From Streptomyces triticirhizae (GTDB taxonomy: Bacteria > Actinomycetota > Actinomycetes > Streptomycetales > Streptomycetaceae), in assembly GCF_003696235.1 (NCBI RefSeq), contig NZ_RFFJ01000001.1, positions 62,001 to 126,000 of the forward strand: a stretch of 64,000 bases of DNA, written 5' to 3'. Shown here piece by piece: positions 32,118-41,326 of the stretch. Both the position numbers and the translations under genes were made by a program. How positions within the stretch are numbered: position 1 is the stretch's first letter; each line of letters starts with the position of its first letter. The notes beneath the pieces were generated by a model that did not search any database, had not been told where the DNA came from, and saw only the letters and a list, made by a program, of their open reading frames with translations.

Positions 32118-33332
32118 ATGACAGCGCCGCCCGGTGGTGGGTTGCCCTCGTCGGGACTGCGTCCGGGGGAGCTGCGAGCGATGGTGGCGCGTGCGCTGAT
32201 GGCGGCCGATTCCTCCGTTGCGTTGAGCGTGACGGAACTGTCCGCGAAGTTGGGACATTCATCGGGGGCGATCGGTGCGGCGTTGGAACGGCTGGTGGAG
32301 CGGGGCCAGGCTGAGCGGATTGGGGTGAATCCACGCCGGTACCGGGCGACGGATAGCACGTCTTCGGCCGCCACCTTCTCGCCCTCGGCCGGGAGTCGAC
32401 CGACATCGGCCGCCGCGACCTCGAGGGCGTCCCGTGGGGCGAGCGGGTCGGGAGGGGTGGTCCGGGCGTCGGGGCAGGAGTACTTCCCGCGCGAGCTGGC
32501 CGGGTTGCCGGATGTCGAGGCGCTGCAGCGCTTGCGCGAGGCCGACGTTCCGGTTCTTCTGCACGGTCCGCCGGGCACCGGCAAGACCTCTCTGCTGGAG
32601 GCGGCCTTCCCTGATCTGGTGACGGTGGCAGGGGATGGCGACACGACGGTGGGTGATCTCCTGGGGGAGTACAGCCAACGCGACGACGGCCGGTACGAGT
32701 TCCTGCACGGCCCGATGGTCACGGCGATGCGGGAAGGGCGGGCCCTGCTGCTGGATGACGCCACCTTGATTCCCCCGACGGTGATGGCAGCCCTGTATCC
32801 GGCCATGGACGGTCGTCGGGAGATCCGGATCAAGGCTCACGGGAACGAACTGGTCACCGCCATACCGGGGTTCTACGTGATAGCCGCGCACAACCCCGGG
32901 GCGCCTGGCGCGGTTCTCTCAGATGCGCTGGGATCGCGGTTCTCCGTGCAGATCAAGGTCACCTCCGACTACGACCTCGCCGCCCATCTGGGCGTGAATC
33001 GCACGATGGTGCGCGTGGCGCGCAACCTGGCGAAACGATGGGAGAGCGGACAGATCGGCTGGGCTCCGCAGCTGCGGGAACTTTTGGCGGCCAAACGGAT
33101 CACGCAGGCCCTTGGGATCGACATCGCCTTCGCCAACCTGATCGGCGTGGCGCCCGAGGAGGACCAGGAGGTCGTCGCCGAAGTCGTCTCCAAGGCGACC
33201 GGGAAAACGGTCACCGCGCTGGCGCTCGGGCCGTCCTCCAAGGTCACCTCATCCCCCTCGACCGCGACGACCAAGGGAGTTCCCCCGCCGTGTCCTTCTT
33301 CCCCGACGCCCGGCGCGCTGCCGCGCAGGTAA
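32118..33332 (+). CDS. MoxR-type AAA+ ATPase with N-terminal winged helix
   Basis: A 404-residue protein. Residues 15-80 form a winged-helix-like region (LSVTELSAKLGHSSGAIGAA). After a Ser/Ala linker comes an AAA_5/MoxR ATPase: Walker A GPPGTGKT at 150-157, Walker B ALLLDDATLIPP, sensor YVIAAHNPGAPG, and the DALGSRFSVQIKV block. MoxR ATPases work as chaperone-like partners of VWA proteins. The next gene, overlapping by 43 bases, encodes such a VWA protein. A divergent promoter region of 158 bases separates it from the methyltransferase-like gene. Confidence 0.82.
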   Translation: MTAPPGGGLPSSGLRPGELRAMVARALMAADSSVALSVTELSAKLGHSSGAIGAALERLVERGQAERIGVNPRRYRATDSTSSAATFSPSAGSRPTSAAATSRASRGASGSGGVVRASGQEYFPRELAGLPDVEALQRLREADVPVLLHGPPGTGKTSLLEAAFPDLVTVAGDGDTTVGDLLGEYSQRDDGRYEFLHGPMVTAMREGRALLLDDATLIPPTVMAALYPAMDGRREIRIKAHGNELVTAIPGFYVIAAHNPGAPGAVLSDALGSRFSVQIKVTSDYDLAAHLGVNRTMVRVARNLAKRWESGQIGWAPQLRELLAAKRITQALGIDIAFANLIGVAPEEDQEVVAEVVSKATGKTVTALALGPSSKVTSSPSTATTKGVPPPCPSSPTPGALPRR

Positions 33333-35086
33333 GCGCGGAGGCGCTCGCCCACGCCAGCTGGGAGGACGATGGTGGACCGCCGGCCCCGTCGTGGTACCGG
33401 CCCACGTCCCCGCACTGGCCTCGCATATCAGCCGCGCTCACGGAACGGGTGGCGGAACTAGCCGGCCGCGAGGACGTCCTGGTGACCTGCCGGCACGGCA
33501 CCCGTTCCGGCGCACCGGCCGCCTTCTACCCTGCCACCGCCGAGTTGGAGTTCGACGCCCAGCTGCTGGAACACCTGGCTCCGGCATCGATCGACCCCAG
33601 GCGGGCCGGTGACGAGGAGCGCTACCCGGCCGCCTGGGGAGTCCTGGTGCATGAGGCCGCGCACGCCGCGCACTCCCGATGGGAGGCCCCGATGGGACGG
33701 CGCGGCACCGAGGCGGACCAGGCGGCGACCCTGCTGGAGGAATCAAGGGCGGAGCACGCGCACGTGGCCCGCCGACCTCAAGATCGACGCTGGCTACGCG
33801 AGGCCACTCGCACACTGATCGCCCAGGACATCCTGGCCTCGATGCCGACGACCCGGGAGGCGGCGGCCGTGGCAGGCGGCCTACTCCTGGCACGCCGTGA
33901 TGCCGGAATACTCGATCCCGAGGAAACAGCACCCCTTGAACCCGTGCTGGACCGCCTGCTCGGCTCCGAACTCCTCGCGCGGTTGCGGGAGATCTGGCAG
34001 GCGGCTCATCGCACCGCGGATGACGACCACGAAGCGATGCTCCAGCACGGCCTGGACTGGTGCCAAGCCCTGGAAGGCCCCGGAGGCGGCACGCCCGCCC
34101 TCACACGATCCGAGGTCGACGCGGTCCACACCGCGCTCGCGGACGCCCTGGACCAGTTGGACGCTCGGATGGTGGAGCGGGACCGCGACGAGGCCGAGGA
34201 GGCGGCGCGCGCCGATGCCGCGCGTGCCGCAGCCCGTGCCGCCCGAAGCGAGGCAACTTCGATCAGGAGGAACGCCGAAGAACTGGCCAAGCAGGTCTTC
34301 GGTCCCGGCGGTGCCGGAAGAAAGGGCACGATCCGCGGAACGCGCGCGCCTACGGACGCCGAGAAGGCAGCGGCCGGTCAGCTCGCCCGCGGCCTGCGCC
34401 GTGCCGCCTACCGCGAACGCACCGTCACCCAAGTCTCCTCCACCACGCCCCCCGGGCGCTTGAGCGTGCGCCAGGCCCTCGCCCGGGATGCCCAACTCGC
34501 CGCCGGAGCCACCCCGACCGCCACCCCCTGGAAGCGCTCCGTGCGGCGCGCGACACCGACGCCACCCCTGCGGGTAGGGATCGCGGTGGACATCTCCGGT
34601 TCCATGACGAACGCAGTGGGGCCAATCGCGTCGGCAGCGTGGATCGTCGCCAACGCCGCCACCCGCCTCGACGCCCAATCCCGCACCGCCACCGTCGCGT
34701 TCGCGCGGCACGTCACGCCGATCACCGCCCCCGGCCGAGCCCCGAAGGACGTGACCGAGTTCGACACCAAGGGCGGCAACGAACACATCACCGAGGCCAT
34801 CGACGCCCTCACCGCCGCGCTTGACCTCGACCGGCCCGGCGCCGGCCGTCTCCTGGCCATCGCCTCCGACGGCTGGCATCCGGACCAGCAGATAGAGCGT
34901 GCGACCGACCGCGTAGCTCGCCTGCGGGCCGCCGGCTGCTCAGTGCTGTGGCTGGCCTTCGCCCCCCACCCCAAACCCCTGCCTGGCGTCACATTGGTGG
35001 AACTCCACCGCCCCGACCAAGCTGCCAGCGTGATCGCGCAGGCCGCCACCGCAGCTGTCCGCGGCGCCTCGACCCGCAGGCGCTAG
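33290..35086 (+). CDS. Metallopeptidase-like and VWA-domain protein, partner of the MoxR ATPase
   Basis: A 598-residue protein from GTG 33290. The N-terminal half contains a zinc-peptidase-type motif HEAAH at residues 121-125 (VLVHEAAHAAHSRW) with a later Glu-rich segment (TLLEESRAEHAH) that could supply the third ligand. The middle is a charged helical region with an Ala/Arg/Asp coiled coil. The C-terminus is a VWA domain with the MIDAS residues D434-I-S436-G-S438, an FDTKGGNEH block and IASDGWHP. VWA/MoxR pairs usually remodel or insert metal into target proteins. The combination with a peptidase motif in one chain is notable. Confidence 0.8.
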   Translation: MSFFPDARRAAAQVSAEALAHASWEDDGGPPAPSWYRPTSPHWPRISAALTERVAELAGREDVLVTCRHGTRSGAPAAFYPATAELEFDAQLLEHLAPASIDPRRAGDEERYPAAWGVLVHEAAHAAHSRWEAPMGRRGTEADQAATLLEESRAEHAHVARRPQDRRWLREATRTLIAQDILASMPTTREAAAVAGGLLLARRDAGILDPEETAPLEPVLDRLLGSELLARLREIWQAAHRTADDDHEAMLQHGLDWCQALEGPGGGTPALTRSEVDAVHTALADALDQLDARMVERDRDEAEEAARADAARAAARAARSEATSIRRNAEELAKQVFGPGGAGRKGTIRGTRAPTDAEKAAAGQLARGLRRAAYRERTVTQVSSTTPPGRLSVRQALARDAQLAAGATPTATPWKRSVRRATPTPPLRVGIAVDISGSMTNAVGPIASAAWIVANAATRLDAQSRTATVAFARHVTPITAPGRAPKDVTEFDTKGGNEHITEAIDALTAALDLDRPGAGRLLAIASDGWHPDQQIERATDRVARLRAAGCSVLWLAFAPHPKPLPGVTLVELHRPDQAASVIAQAATAAVRGASTRRR

Positions 35087-35243
35087 AGGGACGCACCCCC
35101 TTGAGCCGGCCCTCACGGGGCAGCGCAGGGGTTGGCCTTCTACCACCGATCGCCAGCAGGTCCAAGTCGCCCCCACTGATGCAAAGTCCCTTGACCGCGC
35201 GTGCGAAACCGTCGCGCGCCTCTGCCGAACGGAAGCCAACGAT

Positions 35244-35759
35244 ATGGGATACGCCCCTGATTTCGAGCTGTACGACAACGTGGGGCGAGACAGTGAGCAG
35301 ATCCGCTCCCACCGGACGGGAGAGCCCACTGAGGCAGACCAACAGCGCTGGGCCCGGCGATGGTTGCGTGAACGGCCGGCAACCGCCGCAGCGGAGCAGA
35401 CCACGGCCGCGTGGCGGCAACGCGTGGCCGACTGCACCACCGTCGAGCAGCTTCACGAGGTCTTCCGGTCCGCCCTTCGAGACGCTGACGAGGTCAGTGA
35501 ACGCTTCCGGGAGATGCTGCTGGATATCGCCTCCTGGGGGCCAGACGAACAGGGCCAGGCGTCCACACACGATCGCTGGGCGCACCACGCGGTGGTGACG
35601 ACCGCAGACCAACTCAGCGACCTCGCCGAGGACATGCACTTCCTACTGGGCACCCTCGCGGTCGATCTTCAGCGAGCCGCCAAGCACCCTGCCCCCGCCC
35701 CGCCCTCTCCTGCCGTCGCCCCGGAACCCCCCACGCGAAGCGAGGGGCGAGGACGCTGA
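35244..35759 (+). CDS. Hypothetical helical protein
   Basis: A 171-residue, mainly helical protein with no recognised domain (WARRWLRERPATAAAEQTTA; VFRSALRDADEVSERFREML) and a Pro-rich tail. It lies directly before the relaxase gene (9 bases apart), so it is probably co-transcribed and may be a relaxosome or transfer factor. Confidence 0.55.
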   Translation: MGYAPDFELYDNVGRDSEQIRSHRTGEPTEADQQRWARRWLRERPATAAAEQTTAAWRQRVADCTTVEQLHEVFRSALRDADEVSERFREMLLDIASWGPDEQGQASTHDRWAHHAVVTTADQLSDLAEDMHFLLGTLAVDLQRAAKHPAPAPPSPAVAPEPPTRSEGRGR

Positions 35760-35768
35760 TCCTGACCG

Positions 35769-37745
35769 GTGATACCGAAAATCTCCACCGGCTCCCGGAC
35801 GATCGGCCTGCTCGTCTACCTCTACGGGCCAGGGCTCCGCGAAGAACACACCGACCCCCACCTCGTGGGTGGCTGGGACCCGGCCGCACCTGACCCGGGC
35901 CGGGACCCGGACGCCTCCCTCGCGGCGCTGGCGCGCCTGCTGGATCAACCCTTGGCCGCCGCCGGCACACGCCGACCCACCTCCCACGTGTGGCACTGCT
36001 CGATCCGAGCGGCGCCGAAGGACCGCCTCCTCTCGGACGCGGAATGGGCCGCGATCGCCGGGCGCGTGCTGGCCGCCGTCGGCATCGCCGACAGGGACGA
36101 CCCGGCTGGCTGCCGGTGGGTCGCGGTCCGTCACGCCGCTGACCACATCCACATCGTGGCCACCCTGGTCCGCGAAGACGGTCGCCGCCCAGACCGATCC
36201 TTCGAACGCCGCAAGGCCCAGGCCACCTGCCGCGCCATCGAGAAGGAGTACGGCTTGCGCCAGCTCAACCCCGGTGATGGAACCGCCGCGCCGACCGCCC
36301 CGCGAGCCGAACGCCATGCGGCCATCCGGCTGGGGCGGGAGACCGCCCCGCGCGACCAACTACGCACCCTCGTGCGGCAGTCCCTGGCCGGCTCCCGCGA
36401 CGCCCCCGAGTTCCTCGACCGCCTCGACGAACACAGGGTGCTCGTCCGGCTTCGGCGGGCCCCCTCCGGCGACATCATCGGCTACACCCTCGCCCTTCCC
36501 GACCACGTCACCGCCGCCGGTGACCCGATCTGGTACTCCGGCGGAAAGCTCGCCCCCGACCTGTCCTGGCCGCAGATCACCCGACGCCTCACCTCTACTG
36601 CCACCAGTGTTGACAGCGCAGAGGTGCTGCCCACACCCGCAACGGCTGCCCGCGAGGCCGCCGACGTCGCCTGGCACACCGCCGCCGAACTGACCGACGC
36701 AGACGACGACCAGGCGGCCGACTACCTCACCGGCACCGGCGAGATCCTCGACGCCCTGGCCACCACCGCCACCGGACCCACCCGGCACCACGTCGTCGCT
36801 GCCGCTGCCGCATTCGAACGCGCGACGCGCTTCCACCACCGCGCCGCCCACGCCCACCACCAAGCCCTGCGCCACGCCGCACGCCAACTCCTCTCCTCCG
36901 GCCCCGCGTTGGGTCGCGGGCAGGACGGCGCCACCAGCGCCATGCTCCTCTCGGCCCTCCTTCTCCTCGTGGTCGCCACCCACCGCTGGCACGCCGCTCA
37001 CAAGCACCAACAGCAGGCCGCCGCCGCACTCGCCGCCGCCGCCCACCTGCGCGCCGCCTACGGCATCACCGCCCGCCCCCACATGGCCGGCCTCTACGAG
37101 CGTGGGCTCCGCCTCGCCCCGCCCGTCCACGCGCAACTCGCCAACGCCGTTCACTCCGCTGCGGCGCCGGACCTGGCCGAGCAGATCCTCACCGACCCCC
37201 GCTGGCCCATCCTGGCCGCCGCCCTCGCCACCTTCCACAGCTCCCACCCGGACGTCGACCTCGTCCCGACGCTGCGCCACGTCATCGCTCGCCGCGAACT
37301 GCGCTCCGCCGACTCCGTGATCGACGTGCTCGTCTGGCGCGTGCAACGCCTCGCCGAGGCCCAGAACCCGCACAACCGTCCGCAGACCAACAGCCCGACC
37401 CACCCGCAACCGATAGCCCGTGGAGAACACACCATGCCCCAGGGCCCGCCAACCGCTCATGAGCCGAACGAGCATGAGGTCGACCGCCTCCTCGACCTGG
37501 CCCAGGCCCTTCACCTGGAGCCCTTGGACCTCGACGAGGCCGTTCACGACGAGGCCGCAGCAGCTGCCGCCGCAGTGAACAACCTCGGCCTGGCCGGCCA
37601 GATCTCCTTCCTGTCGGCCCGCCTCGGCGCGGTCGACACGGAGGCCCTGATCCGCAGCATCCCCGGCGCGGCCCCCGAGGCCCCCTCCCTGCCCACTACT
37701 CCCTCTGCGACCGCCGCGCCCGCCACCCGCCGCCACCTTGCTTGA
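35769..37745 (+). CDS. Relaxase (conjugative nickase) with extra C-terminal domain
   Basis: A 658-residue protein from GTG 35769. The N-terminus MIPKISTGSRTIGLLVYLYG and GPG...EHTDPHLVGGWD is typical of actinobacterial relaxase/mobilization nucleases. The metal-binding triad is H122, H126, H128 (RHAADHIHIVATLVREDG). It would nick oriT and stay on the transferred strand. The middle has a helical Ala/His-rich region with a hydrophobic stretch (MLLSALLLLVVATHRW). From about residue 555 a separate domain follows that resembles the N-terminus of the next protein. An internal ATG at 37434 could start that domain alone. Confidence 0.82.
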   Translation: MIPKISTGSRTIGLLVYLYGPGLREEHTDPHLVGGWDPAAPDPGRDPDASLAALARLLDQPLAAAGTRRPTSHVWHCSIRAAPKDRLLSDAEWAAIAGRVLAAVGIADRDDPAGCRWVAVRHAADHIHIVATLVREDGRRPDRSFERRKAQATCRAIEKEYGLRQLNPGDGTAAPTAPRAERHAAIRLGRETAPRDQLRTLVRQSLAGSRDAPEFLDRLDEHRVLVRLRRAPSGDIIGYTLALPDHVTAAGDPIWYSGGKLAPDLSWPQITRRLTSTATSVDSAEVLPTPATAAREAADVAWHTAAELTDADDDQAADYLTGTGEILDALATTATGPTRHHVVAAAAAFERATRFHHRAAHAHHQALRHAARQLLSSGPALGRGQDGATSAMLLSALLLLVVATHRWHAAHKHQQQAAAALAAAAHLRAAYGITARPHMAGLYERGLRLAPPVHAQLANAVHSAAAPDLAEQILTDPRWPILAAALATFHSSHPDVDLVPTLRHVIARRELRSADSVIDVLVWRVQRLAEAQNPHNRPQTNSPTHPQPIARGEHTMPQGPPTAHEPNEHEVDRLLDLAQALHLEPLDLDEAVHDEAAAAAAAVNNLGLAGQISFLSARLGAVDTEALIRSIPGAAPEAPSLPTTPSATAAPATRRHLA

Positions 37746-38745
37746 CCCGGGAGACCCGATCTCGAACCAGCAGTTGCCCTTCGATGGTGGGGACGACCAG
37801 CGGCGTCTCGTCGCGCTCGCCACCTCCCTTGGCGTCGCACCCTCCGATCTGGCCGGCGTCGTGCATCACACCGCCTACGAGGAAGCTCTCACTGGCGACG
37901 CCACCGCCGTCTCACCGACGTCCAGCCGAAAGCCGGAGGATGCGTTCGACGTGGCCCTCTCCATCAACGCTGCCGGCCCGGGCCGCCAAGTTGCCTACCT
38001 TGCCTCCCGGGTGGGCGCCGTCGACACCGAACGCCTGCTGCGTGCCGCAGTGGTGCGCGCCACTCTCGACGACCTTCACCTGCTGGAGGACTTGGAGCCC
38101 GTCAGCGATTCGGTAGCCGCCGTTGCCGACGGTCTCGACCTGCGGGCTGCGGACTTGAGCGTCCTCGCACACCAGCACAGCCTGGATCACCGCGACAGCT
38201 ACCTCCTCCTCTACGACAACGCGGCCATGTTGAGCGACATCCCCGGAGCGCGCGAGTACGTCGGCCTGCACATCACCCGCGATCCGACCGCCGGCACCTT
38301 TGATCTTGCCGACCAGGAAGTGCCGTTGTGGCCGCTGGCGCGGGTCTGGCTCCTGGCCTTGGGGTGCCCGGCCCCGCTCTACCCGGCTGGCAGCCCTATT
38401 CCGGCCGACGCGGGCACTGTGAGGATCGAGCACACGATCGCCACCAGCCCCGACCGATACAGCCTCGTGGAGGACTACACCCACAACCCGGGAACAGGCG
38501 CCATCAAGACCAGCGTCATCCTGCTCGACCACCAGGACACCGCATCGCCCTACCGGCTACTCGTGGAGGACACGTTCACCACGTCCCCGACGTTCACCTA
38601 CCGCGTGGTCGAGCATGGCTTCGCCACCGCGCAGGAGGCGTCGGAGGCCTTCGAAGCCCTTCTCCCGCCGCCGCCGGACTTCGCTGTCGGTCGCCTGCCC
38701 CCGACGCCGCCGTCCTCACCAGGCCGGCGGCGTACCCGCGATTGA
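37738..38745 (+). CDS. Hypothetical protein sharing a domain with the relaxase C-terminus
   Basis: A 335-residue protein; the likely start is TTG 37738, overlapping the relaxase stop. Residues 20-100 parallel the last 100 residues of the relaxase: GRQVAYLASRVGAVDTERLL here versus GQISFLSARLGAVDTEALIR there. The rest (LALGCPAPLYPAG, VEDYTHNPGTGAIKTSVILL) is unfamiliar. It may bind the same partner as the relaxase tail. No signal peptide or membrane segment. Confidence 0.6.
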   Translation: MLDPGDPISNQQLPFDGGDDQRRLVALATSLGVAPSDLAGVVHHTAYEEALTGDATAVSPTSSRKPEDAFDVALSINAAGPGRQVAYLASRVGAVDTERLLRAAVVRATLDDLHLLEDLEPVSDSVAAVADGLDLRAADLSVLAHQHSLDHRDSYLLLYDNAAMLSDIPGAREYVGLHITRDPTAGTFDLADQEVPLWPLARVWLLALGCPAPLYPAGSPIPADAGTVRIEHTIATSPDRYSLVEDYTHNPGTGAIKTSVILLDHQDTASPYRLLVEDTFTTSPTFTYRVVEHGFATAQEASEAFEALLPPPPDFAVGRLPPTPPSSPGRRRTRD

Positions 38746-38886
38746 CGATGGCGAAGCTCCCCCTCGTCGCCTCCGCGAGGCTTTCAGCCTGCCTGGTGGG
38801 TGTGTTGGGAAACGTCGGTGGACAACTGCCGAGGCTGGTCGCATGATGCTGGTCTCGCACGACAGCAACGAGACCGGAGGGGCGCG

Positions 38887-39309
38887 GTGTTCAACCGACT
38901 CAGACGGCGGGTTACCCACCGCCCGCACGAGCAGGAGGCAGTACCCGGCCCCGCTGGTGCGCCGCCGGCGACCACCGAGCCCATCCCCTGCCCCGACACC
39001 GCCAAGGCCCTTGGCCGCGGCCGCGAGGTCACCCACTGGGTATGGGACTACCCCTTCGAACTGCCCCTGCAGCAGGGCATTTTGACCTGCGCGGCCTGTG
39101 GCGCGCGGCGTGACTGGCTGCTGCTTCTGCACCTTGCGACCGACGAGGTCTCCGTGCGGTGCCGCTGCACCCATCAGTGGGTCGAGCTACAGATCCCCGC
39201 CGACTGGTATCGCCGCCACACCGGGCGCATCTGCGGATACTTCACCGACGCCCACCACCGGGACAAGTCGCTCGGGTTCGACGGTACCTTCGCCGGTATC
39301 TACTGGTGA
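38887..39309 (+). CDS. Small protein with a zinc-ribbon-like Cys pattern
   Basis: A 140-residue protein from GTG 38887 with GGAGGGG five bases upstream. The core is LTCAACGARRDWLLLLHLAT followed by VRCRCTHQWVELQIPADWYR, that is two Cys pairs about 25 residues apart, as in a zinc ribbon. The C-terminus ends in GFDGTFAGIYW. No family that I can name. Confidence 0.6.
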   Translation: MFNRLRRRVTHRPHEQEAVPGPAGAPPATTEPIPCPDTAKALGRGREVTHWVWDYPFELPLQQGILTCAACGARRDWLLLLHLATDEVSVRCRCTHQWVELQIPADWYRRHTGRICGYFTDAHHRDKSLGFDGTFAGIYW

Positions 39310-39535
39310 CCCCGCCCTCCGGCACCGAGGCGAGCACCGACCCCCAACCGACGAGACGATCAACAGCAGGCGGATCGGGGACTACTGGGCGATCGGGCGC
39401 GGTGTACGAGGTGCTTCTCGACGACGGACGCGACGGTGCGCCTGCCGTAAGGCGAAGCGCGCGAGACAGCGCCTCTGGCACCCGGAGTTGAACAGCTGAA
39501 GGTGCGGGGCAGCGGCAACGCTGCGGACGTGTTCC

Positions 39536-39763
39536 TTGCTCACCACCGGCCGGCCCTGGGTCCACGAACTGAGCTGGCTCCGCCGCCCCAGCGAGTTGCT
39601 GACGCTTCCGCCGCGCGGGACTGCGGCGGACGCGAGGGTCAGCTTCGCCATCGTCACCGCTCCGGACCGTGTGACCGCCGAGCGCCGGCTGGAGACCCTT
39701 GTCCATGGACTTGGACCTGACGGTCGACCTCGCTGGAGGATGACGACCGACATAGAAAGGTGA
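39536..39763 (+). CDS. Possible small protein
   Basis: A 75-residue frame from TTG 39536 with strong G/C bias at third positions, ending exactly at a strong hairpin. It contains PWVHELSWLRRPSELLTLPP and VTAERRLETLVHGLGPDGRP. No ribosome site is obvious, and the start could be wrong. The 226 bases before it (39310-39535) hold nothing that I can support. Confidence 0.35.
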   Translation: MLTTGRPWVHELSWLRRPSELLTLPPRGTAADARVSFAIVTAPDRVTAERRLETLVHGLGPDGRPRWRMTTDIER

Positions 39764-39796
39764 ACGGGCTACGCGACCTTGTTCGCGTAGCCCGTT
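39763..39796. terminator. Perfect 14-bp hairpin between convergent genes
   Basis: AACGGGCTACGCGA at 39763-39776 pairs with 39783-39796, with a 6-base loop and TTGTTA following. It lies between the end of a plus-strand frame and the stop of the DUF317 gene on the minus strand, so it is well placed as a bidirectional terminator. Confidence 0.8.
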
Positions 39797-39803
39797 GACC
39801 TTG

Positions 39804-40586
39804 TTAGCGGGTGAGTCGGCTGCTTGCTCGGCTTCGGCTGGCACCTGCCGCTGACGGCGGAGGAGCGGGACGAGCAGGAGGCGGTGAGGGGCCTGTGGAC
39901 GATTGGGAGATGGTGATGTGGGCGCTGGGGGCGGGGAGTCGGTGTGGGTGACGGCGCGTGGGGGTGGGGTCGGTCATGGCGGTGGTGAGGGCGCCGATCA
40001 GGGGGGTGGGGGTCGCCCGGCTGAAGGTGATCCACCAGGCGGCGTCTTGGCGTCCGGCGCCGATCTGCCAGCCGGGGACCGACAGGGGACTGGTCTCGGG
40101 CGTGGACGGGGTTGCCTGGATGGCCACTGCCTGGGTGTCGGGGGAGGTGGTGAAGACGCGGCCTTGGGCCTGGTGCGTCGTCCACCCGGCCCGCTCCAGG
40201 GGAGCGGTGGCGAGGTAAGGCGCGAGCGGGCCGATGAGGTGTTGGTGGGCACCGTGGTGGCACATCTCCCCGAGCGTACGAAAGAACGGACGAAGGAGTT
40301 CCTCGGGCGCCACCGTGGCGTGGGCCGTCCACAGGGGCTGTCCGTAGGGGTCGCTCGCGGTGGTGATGCGCCAGGGCTGTGCGGGATCTCGTTCGAGCAG
40401 GTAGCCGATGCGGATGGTGTGGTCCGGGCTGGAGATGTGCCAGTTTCCAGCGGAGTCGCGGTGGAGGGGCCAGTCCTGGGCCAGCAGCGGGGCGAGGGCG
40501 TGCTCGGGGGCGTCGCGGGAGCCGGCCAGATAGATGGGGCTGACCCAACTCCAGGCTTCCGGGGTGGGCTGGTCGGCGGTGTTCAG
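39804..40586 (-). CDS. DUF317-like protein, apparently started at CTG
   Basis: A reading frame of about 260 residues. It contains VSPIYLAGSRDAPEHALAPL, WHISSPDHTIRIGYL, then a second half WQIGAGRQDAAWWITFSRAT and PTPLIGALTTAMTDP, the two-half layout of DUF317 proteins of Streptomyces. No ATG, GTG or TTG precedes the conserved N-terminus. A CTG codon at 40584-40586 overlaps the stop of the upstream gene (CTGA), mirroring the ATGA overlaps in the rest of this operon. GTG 40313 would cut the first half away. It is the last gene of the minus-strand operon. Confidence 0.6.
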   Translation of the reverse strand: MNTADQPTPEAWSWVSPIYLAGSRDAPEHALAPLLAQDWPLHRDSAGNWHISSPDHTIRIGYLLERDPAQPWRITTASDPYGQPLWTAHATVAPEELLRPFFRTLGEMCHHGAHQHLIGPLAPYLATAPLERAGWTTHQAQGRVFTTSPDTQAVAIQATPSTPETSPLSVPGWQIGAGRQDAAWWITFSRATPTPLIGALTTAMTDPTPTRRHPHRLPAPSAHITISQSSTGPSPPPARPAPPPSAAGASRSRASSRLTR

Positions 40587-41326
40587 GCGCGGTCATCTCC
40601 CACGTGGTCGAAGGCGGCCTCGGAGAACAGGTCGCTGGGCCGGTAGGACAGGCGAGGGGAGCGGTGTGGTGCGGGTTGTGGCTGGTGGTGAGTGGTGTGC
40701 CAGGTGGCGAGGCGGTGCAGGAGGGGTGGGAGTGCGTGGGCGTGGGGGGTGAGGTGGTAGGTCTGGCCTCGGGCGCTGTCCGACCCGCTGGTGGGGGTCA
40801 GGAGGTGGCGGAGGAGGAGGTGGGTTCCTCGGGCGTAGATGGTGGCGCGGGAGACGGTGGGCAGCCGGTGGGCGATGGCGTGCAGGGTGGCCGGGCCGGT
40901 GGCGGCGAAGGTGGACAGCAGGAGCAGGGTGTGGCGGCGGGCGAGGAGCGCGAGCGCCGTCTCGATGCGCTGGGTACGCGGGCACCGGGCCGAGGTTTCG
41001 GGCCACCAGTGCAGGAGTTGGGCGTAGAGGGGGGCCAGAGCGCGCCCGGCGGGGGCCAGGGCCCACAGTGCCGGGCCGGTGTGGACGAGGGGGTGGAGGA
41101 GGCGTTCGTCGACGAGCCGGGCGAGGTGGTCCTCGGCTGTGCTGCGGGTCAGATGCGGTATGGCTCGGGCGAGTTCGGCGACGGTGGAGGGCCCGCGCTG
41201 GTGCACCGCATGGAGCAGGCGGGTGGTCCATGGCCGGGCCAGCACCTCGACGGCCGTGGTGGCGTGGGTGAGCTGGTGGTCGGTGAGGGCGTGCCAGGTC
41301 GGTGCGTGGAGCGTGGCAGTGGTCAT
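40583..41326 (-). CDS. Duplicated winged-helix protein (HxlR-like)
   Basis: A 247-residue protein with two winged-helix-like halves: VEVLARPWTTRLLHAVHQRG with TVAELARAIPHLTRSTAEDH, and ALLARRHTLLLLSTFAATGP with LHAIAHRLPTVSRATIYARG. This resembles HxlR/MarR-type regulators in tandem. The start ATG 41326 overlaps the stop of the RelE/ParE-like gene (ATGA). Upstream in-frame extension is non-coding. It may regulate the operon or act with the neighbouring toxin-like protein. Confidence 0.68.
   Translation of the reverse strand: MTTATLHAPTWHALTDHQLTHATTAVEVLARPWTTRLLHAVHQRGPSTVAELARAIPHLTRSTAEDHLARLVDERLLHPLVHTGPALWALAPAGRALAPLYAQLLHWWPETSARCPRTQRIETALALLARRHTLLLLSTFAATGPATLHAIAHRLPTVSRATIYARGTHLLLRHLLTPTSGSDSARGQTYHLTPHAHALPPLLHRLATWHTTHHQPQPAPHRSPRLSYRPSDLFSEAAFDHVGDDRA

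Noticed and set aside
37434-37745. Separate gene starting at ATG 37434
   Set aside because: It is in frame with the relaxase and no stop separates them, so the simplest reading is a C-terminal domain of the relaxase; internal initiation cannot be excluded.
39769-40596. 275-residue minus-strand frame starting with ATG 40596
   Set aside because: It is Pro/Arg/His-rich shadow coding. The frame one base over carries the DUF317 pattern and normal codon bias.
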